Positions 1 through 10,063 of a DNA stretch of 64,000 bases are shown here, piece by piece (the stretch's first letter is position 1; each line of letters opens with the position of its first letter). Location: contig OX419755.1 in assembly GCA_948567375.1 (NCBI GenBank), forward strand, positions 5,895,001-5,959,000. The letters run 5' to 3'. Both the position numbers and the translations under genes were made by a program. The DNA comes from Lunularia cruciata. Lineage: Eukaryota > Streptophyta > Marchantiopsida > Lunulariales > Lunulariaceae. The notes beneath the pieces are model-generated. The model saw only the letters and a list, made by a program, of their open reading frames with translations. It was not told where the DNA came from and ran no database searches.

Positions 1-181
1 AGATTGCCGACCCCTATCCGTTCCATGCCCACCGAGCAAAGGAGATAAATCCTTTATCATTAGTTCTAGTATGAAATTTGATGCATATGTCCTTGGTCTT
101 ACCGCGCTCTCGTGGTCGTCAATTCCCCCGGGCACTGTGAAATTGCCTCTGCCGCAAGCAATTCTTGACTGCCTCTCTGGA
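1..181. repeat. Segment A of a direct segmental duplication, left copy
   Basis: The first 181 bases match 15,066-15,241 in the same orientation, with scattered substitutions and roughly nine in ten bases the same by eye. Both copies begin with AGATTGCCGACCC. Because the match starts at base 1, the duplicated unit probably extends to the left of the window. The two copies flank the HNL-type resistance gene, so the period is about 15.07 kb. Neither copy keeps a convincing gene. Confidence 0.85.
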
Positions 182-1070
182 AGTTCCACTCAAACTCTGA
201 GCAGACGACTAACACCTTTCATCGATGGGAAGTTGTGTTGTAACGTCGTCTTCTCTTCTCCAAACTATTCACACAAGATCCGGACTGTCTTCTCCTTATA
301 CTGGTAACTTATGTGCCAATAATTTGTTCTAGTTGTGGTTATGTACAGTGTTGACCACTGCTGCAAATACATGGATAGAGTAGTACCCACAGGACTGAAG
401 GTTCTCCAAACAGAGCTACAAAAACTACTTGCAGAATGGACTTAGAATCAATTAGGACCATCTTTCCTCAAGATGCATCAGATAATTTGTGAAGCAATAA
501 GTTTGTAATTTCAAATGCGTTCCTTGTGATGCAAGGCAATATCCATTGTGCAATCCCCGGCAAAATTGGATTATCAACCATATATACTTAGAACGGGTAT
601 ATGCTACTTCTAGAACTGAACTCGATTGTTTTCCCGCGGGATCATGAGCGAGAAAGCTTATTAAGTTTTCCGCATTATCCTGGAATCCTGTGACATACCG
701 GTATCTCCAATTTTGATGCTTTCCAGGCTAAAACAAAATGGTGTTCGTTTCAAGTTACGCCGTAGTAATGATAGAACTGCAAGTAAACATGTGGATATGG
801 AAGACCTTTTAGATGCTAACCCAAAACATCTAAGTGCAAAACCATAGACCTCAATAAGGTAGCATCTGACAGAGTGAAGCTATTACCATGATTACCAGGA
901 CTGTTCCTCTTTCCAATTGCTGAACTGGATAAGAGCACCTAACGTGAAGAGATTCGTTGGGAAGCTATATGCTTTAAACATATCAATCCATGAGATGTTT
1001 GTCAATACCTGCCTGTCTGACAATCTTATATGACATGAAGCCACATGAAGGCGACAATGCGCTAGGTGAA
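182..1070. other. Non-coding stretch, no gene recognised
   Basis: No open frame of useful length and no recognisable protein similarity on either strand. This stretch is absent from the right-hand duplicate, which jumps directly from segment A to segment B, so it was either inserted here or deleted there. Confidence 0.5.
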
Positions 1071-1075
1071 AAGAG

Positions 1076-1180
1076 ATAAAGCCACCTCTGTTTCATGGTT
1101 GATAACAATTTAAATCATCTTATGTGTTTACGTCAGGTATTAGGCATCTCACACAACCAGTTCACTTAAGGTCGACTTAT
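1076..1180 (+). repeat. Copy of sequence also found in intron of the HNL gene
   Basis: From GCCACCTCTGTTTCATGGTT through CAGTTCACTTAAGGT this stretch aligns to about 10,721-10,820, which lies inside the first mapped intron of the HNL gene. The match is about 75-80% by eye over about 105 bases in the same orientation. The exons flanking that intron are not recognisable here. It is either a relic of another NLR copy or a dispersed repeat that entered both places. Confidence 0.55.
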
Positions 1181-2620
1181 CTATCTAAAATTCCTCGTGA
1201 TCGGTAAGATATTGGCGGCACTGTTATCCCCGCCTAGGCAAGCAGACTCTATAAGGGTTCAAGATCCGTTTTTACGGGAGCTCTACTTTACTTTACTTTA
1301 CGGGGATTTACCGTAAGGTTGTCCACGAGACTCTATAAAGAAAAGCTGACGTGAAAATGAATGCCACGTAAAACTCTTTTTTACTGGGCGACTGGTCGTT
1401 TCATTTTTTAAGGAGAGGGTAGAATTAGGGGGTTTACAGAAGAATTAGGCCCTTGTATTGAAAATTTGAAAAACTGCCATGTGTCACACAGAAATGCGTC
1501 TAAAATTAAGTGTTCAATTTTGAATATCATAGGTGAAGAAGGCTTGCACAAGGGAGCTCAAAATCAGAGTAGATTGATGTGCCAATATTTCTCTCTCAGT
1601 TGGGCTTGAACATTTGAGCATTCGGAGTGAATCATGAGCTCCAACATCAACAAGCCAAGCAAATTGCTATGACATTACGCCAAACTTGAAAGAATTGAGT
1701 GTGCTGTCTTGTGAGTTGAAGAAATTGATAAGAACATACTTTGATAAACATACTAGAAAAATTCAAGGAATTGTATACAGTTTAGAATAGCATGGAGGAC
1801 ATTAACTCTTAGCTTGACTATACGCTCTCAAATCTCTCTTCCCCTCTCATCCCCACTTAGATGTTTCGGCTCCCATGTTGATATCGACTAGTCTCTATTC
1901 AACTCCTATTTTGTCCAATTCCTTTACATAACAGATTGTAGGATGTCCCCTACCCCACCTGCGCTTGCGCCTGTACAATCAAATCCTTCTTCTCCTATGA
2001 TTTAGCAAGATGCAATGAAAACAAGGTCAAAATGGTCCCCATTATTATTCCGAGATCATTCACTATTTGGAGTACTCCATGCATTTTAAGCAAATACATG
2101 GTTGCACTTGAAAAAACCCTATTTAGAAGAGTACAACATTTAGTTACGTTACCTCTTTCTTGGTGACATTTGGGAAAGGTTCCTATATCCATGAATGGAA
2201 ATAGATTGTAGACAAAATGGACTCAATATCCAAAGTCCTATAAGCAAACTAGAGATTTGAAGGATAAGTACACCAACGAGGGTATGAAAAAAAGGAGATA
2301 AGTGTGGTTTGACAACGGGGGAGCAAAAGTGGAGCAGAATTCGAATCACATTTTCTCTTTCTTTAATAAGATGGATGTTTTGTTCAGTGCAAGAGCAAAC
2401 ATTTCCCCATCTCCGCTTGTAAGCATAGGGATGGGAAACAAAATAAAGATTTCTGAATGGATGAGCATAGAGGAGGAAATGGGAGGAAGAATTCCTACAG
2501 GAAAGGAGAAGGAGAAGAAAACTTTTGAAGAAGTGCTCCTCTTTGGGGAATTTCACATGCTTATAGTATCCTATTTAGTACATTGCATTCTATTCGTTTT
2601 AGATCAAAAGTTTTAGCTGA
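1181..2620. other. Non-coding stretch, no gene recognised
   Basis: A short run of TTTAC repeats lies near 1,285-1,305. AT-rich sequence follows. Overlapping short open frames at 1,995-2,616 on both strands have no recognisable domain and low-complexity composition; I do not regard them as genes. Confidence 0.5.
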
Positions 2621-2630
2621 AAAAATTTGT

Positions 2631-3200
2631 CAAGTTTCTCCTCCTCCCTCTCTATACTTCAACCTTGTCATGTTTAATCTAGAGCTTTGCAAAATTTCTC
2701 AAGCTTCCCCTTCTATCTCTTGATAGTTCTTCGCTCTTCCTTGTCATGTGTCCTCTAAAGCTTGCAAATTTTCATAAGTTTCTACTCCTCCCTCTCTCTT
2801 GATGTCTTGAAACCCATAACATATCCTCTAGAGCTCTAGTACTCTTGTAAAATTTCCCAAGTTCTCCGTCCTCCCTCTCATTGGATAATTTTCCCTCTCC
2901 TATGCAAAAGGTATCAATGTTCCTCCTCCCTCTACAAATTTTCTCAAAGTTTCCCTCCTCCCTCTCTCTTGATGTCTTCAATCATGTCATGTCCCCTTCC
3001 TCTAGATCTTTGCAAAAATTCTCAAGTTCCCCTTCCTCCTTCTCTCCTGATGTTTCCAACCCTATCAAGTCACTTTCCTTTATATCTCTCTAAAATTTCT
3101 TGTGTTTCCCTAAACCCTCACTCCTTTGAATGCCACAGTTTTTGAAGTTTCTACATCTCTCTTCAACCCTATCAAGTTTCATCTAGAGCTCTTTGCAAAT
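2631..3200. repeat. Degenerate pyrimidine-rich minisatellite
   Basis: At least six diverged units start near 2,631, 2,699, 2,776, 2,858, 2,946 and 3,020, spaced about 68 to 88 bases apart. Each is built around a phrase like CTCAAGTTTCCCTCCTCCCT followed by TCTCTTGATGTCTT and CATGTCC. A decayed seventh unit may begin near 3,095. The strand bias (C and T) is strong across the whole array. The variable unit length suggests an old tandem array. Confidence 0.7.
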
Positions 3201-4769
3201 TCTATGGCCACTTTTATAAATTCTTTCTCCAAAGCCACCCTCTAAAATGCCTATAAGTATATGTTTGTCCATGTTCTTGAGAATTTTGAATTCTTTACAC
3301 TTTCACAAGTGCTACTTCTTCTCTCTAGCTCTCTATAAGTTTAGAGAATCGCTTTCTATCTTGCTCTTTCTGAACACCCAAAATTGAATATTTAAAAATT
3401 GTAAAGCAGTTCATATATATATTTATATAAACTCTCACCATATACATAGTAGATCTAAGATTTACTTCAAGATGTCCCAACAATTGGAATTTCCTTTTGA
3501 TAGATGTGCTTCCTTGCCAAAAAATTGTAGAATCTACACTAACACTCCTTCTCGCTCGAACGGACCCATCTTAGTATGCCAAACCCATCTCTAATATGAG
3601 AAAACCTATCAATAAAGTAAGCAAGCACAACTTTAAGATGACTGGAACTTCATTAACTTGAGCAAACCCATCCATATACATCCAAAAACTTTATGCAATC
3701 AAGGAAATCTAAAACTATGTACAAAAAATCATCAAAATCCTTTATTATTTTTAGATTTGTACAAAAATTCCACTAGGCTTGCAATTCTATGAAAGATAAC
3801 TTGCTTACACAATAGCTTGGTCTCTACTCTATATTTTTTATTATTTCTACTTATAACCTCATTGAACTCATACTCAAAGTTGACCTCTTCCTTTCCAAAT
3901 TTTTGTCCTTTACCCACATACCACTTCTATTAATAAAAGATTTATGGAAGATGATACATGTCCAGATCCATCACAAAAGATAAGAGTTTCTACCTTTTTT
4001 ATTTAATTTCACGTTCAATTCACATAAAGAATGGCATCCACCTTTTTTAATACCAATACAACCTCTATGTAGCACACGAGCACACAAAGGTTAACATCTT
4101 TTTTATCTTGGGTGTGTGCCTATTTAAAAGAAGGAAGTAGATGGTTCATAGGCACATAACCAGAATCCCTCAAAAGATATTGATGACATTTGAAAGCATG
4201 ACACACTCCCCTTGTGTTTAGTTCAAGTCAAAGCTCCAATCTAGTTAAACATGTCATGTTGTTGCAAGAGCCTGGCATATTTGGAAATACACGAAGGAAG
4301 TCAATTAAAGCACTCTCGATTATGGGCACAATTACAATGATATGCGACCACAAACACATGAGAATTCAACTTCAAAATTTATGTACACTATGACATTTAT
4401 CTTTTGAAAAATTTATAATTTGGAGTATGAGCCTTATCTACTAAAATATATTTCTCCATTTATTTTGGGATTTGGAGCTAGAGAAAATAGAGTATGATCT
4501 ACTAACCCTACATATTCTTCAAATCATTTCTGTGCAACATTGAAGAACTTCTACCTCTTTCTTCCTGCTCATGCAAGTTCTTTAGAATGGACAAAATCAC
4601 AAGGATTATATGTATGTGAATTCTGTGGTTGATCCAACAATAACCCCTTATAAATTCATTCCTTTGGCTATTAAAGTATTGTTTCCTTTATGCCCAAATC
4701 TATCCAATGTTAGTGCCATTATCCAGAGTTTGCTTTCTTCCATCTCTCCTTCTAAAAACATCATGTTCT
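3201..4769. other. AT-rich non-coding stretch
   Basis: No gene recognised. Missing from the right-hand duplicate copy. Confidence 0.45.
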
Positions 4770-5111
4770 TTAAATTTCCACTAAAGTACATATGTGTACC
4801 CATCCTCACTAATTGTTTAAATACAAAAAGATCCAGCACTCCAAAAAACTGTTATCACAAACTCAGAACTGGGAAAGGCTACACTCCTTTCATGTAGATA
4901 GCTAAACCAAATGAATAAACTCCCACCACATAACAAGTAGATCCATATCATCAATTTCCTCTTCATATGTCCATTCCCCTAAACCCTAACTGCCCAAGAA
5001 TCTCCCCATTCATCACAAATACACTCATAACTCTACTATTCTTTTTTTGAACTATGAAATTGACATCAAAGTCCAATAGCATGATGATCCACTCTCTATT
5101 TCCAATTCAAA
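4770..5111. repeat. Segment B of the segmental duplication, left copy
   Basis: Aligns in the same orientation with about 15,245-15,590. The match is clear from CACTAATTGTTTAAAT onwards and ends at ATTTCCAATTCAAA, which is inside the 70-bp tandem repeat of the left copy. Substitutions and small indels are scattered. Confidence 0.8.
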
Positions 5112-5237
5112 TTCCCCATGAACAAAAAATGTCGTATCATCAACTGTCTTCTTAAACCCCACTTGTCATTTCCAATTCAAATTCCCCATGAACAAAAAAT
5201 GTCGTATCATCAACTGTCTTCTTAAACCCCACTTGTC
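5098..5237. repeat. Perfect 70-bp tandem duplication
   Basis: 5,098-5,167 is repeated without a mismatch at 5,168-5,237; both units run from ATTTCCAATTC to CCCACTTGTC. Perfect identity in otherwise drifting DNA points to a recent slippage or unequal exchange. The second unit is not present in the right-hand duplicate copy. Confidence 0.9.
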
Positions 5238-5835
5238 CTATCATCTATTTCCAAATCACATTCATTAATGCTAATTAATATTTGTGGAAAACCTTGTAAT
5301 TTCTAAGTTTTATCGTTTTTTAATCCCATAAAGTTTTAAGGCCATGGACCACCCGCTCCATCTTCGCGAGTACCCTTCACCGACCTCCCGTTGAACAAGT
5401 TTACGGGAAGTCTACGGAACCCAGAAACCCCCTTATGTACAGGTCAAATGATAGCCAGCCGCAGATTAGAAAAGGATTCAGTAGTCAGTTTAGCCGCGTC
5501 ACTTAAAGAATTCGACACCTACAGCGGCCCGTGGATGTATAACCACCGGCTACAGACCGCAGATATTTGTCTACTTTCTAGCCAAACGCCCCTCTCCGCC
5601 GGTAACAGATGGCCGGGGCTTTAGTTTCCAGTTTCAAACTTGTTGAGACATCCGTTGCATGAGTGAGGTTTTGATCGCTTTAGACTTGGCTGTGAGATCC
5701 CAGCAATCGGCATACGGCATAAGGCATAAGGCTCCTTCGGAGCAAAGATAGCTTAGTACGGTCTCTCTCGATATAATAACATAAGAGGGGGAAGCAAAAA
5801 TGCTTCAAGGAAAAACCTTATATGATTAAGCACTA
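5238..5835. other. Non-coding stretch with a GC-rich block absent from the duplicate
   Basis: About 5,340-5,640 is clearly more GC-rich than the AT-rich DNA either side. The right-hand duplicate skips directly from segment B to segment C. Open frames here are short and none has a recognisable domain. Confidence 0.45.
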
Positions 5836-6683
5836 TGATACATGAATAAGACCATATGTAAAAAATGATATTACTAGAAACAAGTAATACGTTTAACTAG
5901 AAACTAGGTTGTTAAAGCTAATTTTTGGTACGGATATAAAACTGCTTGTTCTTTATAGACTTAAAATATAAAAAACCGATTTTGAGATTGCAAATTTGTC
6001 ATATACTATAATACACACGTGTTGGATATATCCTATGCACGAATATCTCAATTTCAGACTTGATTGGCGTCTAACTTATGAGTTAAAGTCTTTAGGTTTG
6101 CGAGGTAACAACCCTGATCAGACTTTATTAAATCTATATTATTATACTTATTATCATGGTCTCAATAATTTAATTTAATTAACCTTGGGGTGTAAAAAAC
6201 TCATAAGGACTTATATATAGATCATTTACATGGTAGTTTTGCTTTTGGTGGGGATTTCCGAAGTTGCTGTAGGATACACTGATATTTTCATGTTCTTCAA
6301 CACCAACATATGATTTTCTATTTATCATCGTTTTAACAATTATGCTTCAACGTAAACAACTAATGTATTCGCTCTCAAAGTATTATATCCTTGAATGATT
6401 CTTCTTGAAGGGCAACTAATTAGTTACAAGTGAGTATCCTCACGTCTGGAGTGATTTGGGTACTGTTGGCGGCCAGATTTGCGTGTATATTGCTCGAATA
6501 CTATCCGTTGTCATACCGCATAACTACGACCTTATATACATCAGATCAATAACAGAATAGATCCGTTCCCAAGTAATATGTCGTCATATCATCAGATGTC
6601 GGTATATGGAGACTGGAAAGCGACAACTTTACTACGCAAAGTGATCTCTTACATGTGTCAAAGCACGAATTCGGGAAACCACA
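5836..6683. repeat. Segment C of the segmental duplication, left copy
   Basis: Aligns in the same orientation with 15,615-16,531, beginning GATACATGAATAAGACC and ending near GGGAAACC. The right copy has an extra internal block of about 60 bases near 16,012-16,070, rich in TACATGTA-type palindromes. Beyond 6,683 the two flanks diverge. Confidence 0.85.
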
Positions 6684-8888
6684 CACGATTGTTGGAAGTT
6701 CCTTGTAAGCTCATGGAGGCATAGGATCCACTTTGTAAATTTTTACAACAGAGAGAAGGGTATACGTACACCATATCCGATAGAGCAAGGTATGAAAGCT
6801 GTGAAATTTGAGGCTAGTAGCTTTCGCTCGAAGAGTGAATAAGAACGACAGTTTACCGTTATACTTCAAAGTGTAAGTATCAACATATTTTTCTTTATCG
6901 TAAACTGGCGCAACAGCTGTTGCTTTTCAGTGTTTGGATCATCTTAATTTTAGAGATTAAGACCTTTAGCGAAATAAACATTTGGTAAGGAAGGCCTCCG
7001 GCCTGGAAAACCTTTGGCATCATTAACCATTGGCTTGAACACCTTTGGCTGGAGAAACATTTAGCATGGGACCCCTTTAGCCTGGAAGGTAGCCAATGTA
7101 AAAGTATCTCAAGTGCTTGAGTATCATCCCACCAGATCAAGAACCATAATTAATAACTATTTGATTGTACCAAAATGTTTACATGTGTTGGTTGTGACTA
7201 CTCACCCAAGATGCACCTACCAAAATCTTGTAACTTTAATCACCTCAAAACTTACACCAAGCCAGTTACTTTCACTTTTGCAGAGGTAGACTAGTGTGAG
7301 TTTTTAGACAAGCTACAACTCTCCTCATCTCTAGCAACAAATCTTAAGATTTAGAGCCATAGAGTGAGTGGGCATTTTTACAAGTTACCCAACTTAATTT
7401 CTCATCTCTAGGAACGAGACAAACATGACCTTAGCAAATAGAGTGTCTAAGCATCATGGAAGATTGCTTGAGATTATTCTTAAGTCACCTAAATTAACCA
7501 AGTAGACACTCCATTGTAGAGCAAAGTTTCTTTGTAGCAAGAAGCTTGAATTCTTCTTATGGAATTGGGAGTTAAGCAATCAAGTGATGCTCTATGAGAT
7601 TAGAGATAATATGGATCTATGGAAAGAGAACTTACAAGAGAACATCTTTCCTTAGACCAAAGAGCATTGGAAAATTGTACTCGGGCTTGAGAATGCGACC
7701 CCAAGCGCCAGAACCTTAGACACATAATGGACTTGTCCAAATGTAAGCATGTAGGCAAGGCTTAAGGCCTTGTTTAAAGATGAGAAGTCCAAAAATGGCT
7801 GGTCAGTAGGTGGATATAAGGATCCTCCCCAGAGAGCTCTTTCATGATGTACTACATATGTAAGCAATAGCCAAGCTACTTGCTTCTAAGGCTTTTTGGT
7901 GCAAGAATCCTGAGCCAATTTGGGAAAGGAGATGGTGTTATGGATCTGTCTCTACTAACTTCTGCACATGGGAGTGGATTCTTTCAAGCTCCTCGTTTCC
8001 TGTATCCTGTTGTCACATACAGGCCCTCTATATGAACTGACTCATCTATCTAAGTAGACATTTAGAATCTGATAAGGGAGACAACCAAGATTCCGGGTAT
8101 CCTCAGCCCAGTGGCATACTAGATGGGCCCGTGCTGACCCAGAAAGTGAGATGAGTGTTCCAGATGCTTTGGTTGTGGTCATGCTTGACTTTTTGAACCA
8201 GAGCTATAAGTTGAACACAGCTTTTTAGACTTCTCACAGATCGTTGATATAGGATTTACCTCCATGTACATGTACATAGGTGCGTCTTCGTGTCTGCCTC
8301 CCGCAACGAGGAGAGGAGTGTCAACAGTTTCGTCCTGTGGAGTAGTAAGGGAATTACTGGATCAGATCGCTCTATGTTTCGGGATGCTGAGGAGTGTTGT
8401 GCCAGTCTTTTACATGCATGGCCTCCGAGTGCGTTCAATTGCAGTTCACGAGGTGCCTAACTCCATTACTGAGTCCATGTGGAGCATGTGGAGCATGTGG
8501 TACCTGGTTTTATCCCTGTCAGTTCTTATTCCATGTCGGAAATAAGGCAATGCAAAAGCAAAATCAGAGTAGACTACAACAGGTATGATGCTACAGTGCA
8601 CTTGCATTTCAACACGTACCTCCTCTACAGAGTGCCTTGACTTCACAAAGTTGTTTATTGGCCATGTGATTTACCTCATCTGCATTCGTACCCTAAACCC
8701 ATTATGAATGACAGCACAGTGACTTGTCAAATGCTGTGCTAAAATGTGTATTATACCGTCAAGTCTTGTATCCGCCACATTGCATTCTAATAGTGAGCAA
8801 TTTAATTTCTTAATCGATCAATTTCCGAATTGAAGCAGACTTCATATTTCAAACCTAAATTAGTATCTGTATGAACCATTAATAGGTA
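6684..8888. other. Non-coding stretch upstream of the HNL gene
   Basis: No gene recognised. Local features are a diverged short repeat of AACCTTTGGC-like phrases near 7,000-7,085 and a short triplication of TGGAGCATG near 8,478-8,500. Open frames are all below about 95 codons and overlap on both strands. Confidence 0.4.
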
Positions 8889-8931
8889 GCAAGCTTCACA
8901 CAGATACTAGCAGTATCTGTGTGAAGCTTGC
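8889..8931. repeat. Perfect inverted repeat, 20-bp arms, 3-base loop
   Basis: The left arm GCAAGCTTCACACAGATACT (8,889-8,908) and its exact reverse complement (8,912-8,931) are separated only by AGC. This is a perfect hairpin or cruciform. It is too short and too perfect for a typical plant microRNA precursor. It could be a fold-back element footprint or a product of inverted template switching. Confidence 0.9.
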
Positions 8932-10063
8932 GCTGCTCCATGGTCGGTTGCTGAATGCGGTAATAACTGCAGAACTCCTTTCCACGCATGCAGGTTGAAT
9001 ACTTGGAACAAAATCAATCGTGAGCCACAACAGGAGAATTGGTGAACATGAGTTGCCAGGCAGCAAAGCAGGAGGAGGTTGTGTGAGACACAGTGACCCC
9101 GGTGTAACATAACTTACGCTGATGAGTCGATCACAATCTCCTCAACTGAGTCGCAAATGCAAAAGTCCATGACCATGTCCACCGGTTGCCATCTTGGTGG
9201 GGTGGAACTCGTCGATATCTCGAAGCTCGTCTACAAGGGTACGGAACATTCTAACCTTCATCTCTAGAGTTTTTCTGGACGGTGAGTGTTCTTACTTTAG
9301 CTTGGACTATGAGACCTGTAATTCTTTCCGTATAAGAATCAGCGAAACAGGTCCTGAAAGACGTCACTTATTGCGGGGGTTCATTCCAAGGTGGCTGTGC
9401 AAATGGAACTATACAAGGTCTTGTGAACCAGCATTAGTTGCCAAAGAACCGCTAGACAAGCCAAGCCAGGCATCTTCAATGAATTCCGTCGTATTTTCTT
9501 GCAGATGATGCTCTGTTACTCAAAACACTTTTGTATTGAATTTCTGTTCGTCCAAATGAAACCTCGCGTAAAATCTTTAAAAGTCTTATCCTTTTCGCTT
9601 ATATTCGAGTTGCTGCAAAAGAACTCAATAATTAACTTGATTGATTATGTAGATCTGTGATTTACATCTATGAGTGTCTGAGAATGAGAGCTCATATGCC
9701 GCATAACGTTCGATGTTTAGAATATCCTTCCGAAATCCAGAGGACGTATGCTTCAGGGAGTCACAGTGGAGCCTCTTCATCGAAGTGCAGAAGGGTGAGA
9801 AATCGGAAACAGATCGGCAACTGGAATTGATCACAACTTTGTGTCACCTAGAGCTAGTATCTATTATGCTCTTAGTACGAGGCTAATTTCCTGTTTCACT
9901 CCTTGCCTTGTGAAGCTCTGCTTCTTCTCCGTGCTTCAATTTCTTCGTCTATTGCCCTCTTAGTGTGAAGTCCACGCTCTTCCTACTTTCCTTTGCTGAC
10001 TTTGTAGATTCAAAGAACGCCTGACTATCTAATTGGCATCCGTCTTAATCTTCCCGTGTCCAG
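8932..10063 (+). other. Upstream region of the HNL gene; 5' exon not resolved
   Basis: The hydrolase reading frame can be followed back only to an AG at 10,062-10,063. Upstream of that it meets a stop, so a 5' exon with the start codon probably lies in this stretch. An open frame at 9,194-9,508 (+), without an ATG start, has a protein-like composition (GECSYFSLDYE, LLRGFIPRWLCKW), but I recognise no family and cannot join it to the hydrolase exon. Confidence 0.35.

Noticed and set aside
2149-2616. Overlapping open frames on both strands
   Set aside because: Low-complexity products, opposed frames of similar length, no homology recognised.
8264-8280. TACATGTACAT palindromes, also near 16,030-16,060
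   Set aside because: Short alternating palindromes are common by chance; only the 20-bp hairpin at 8,889 is beyond that.
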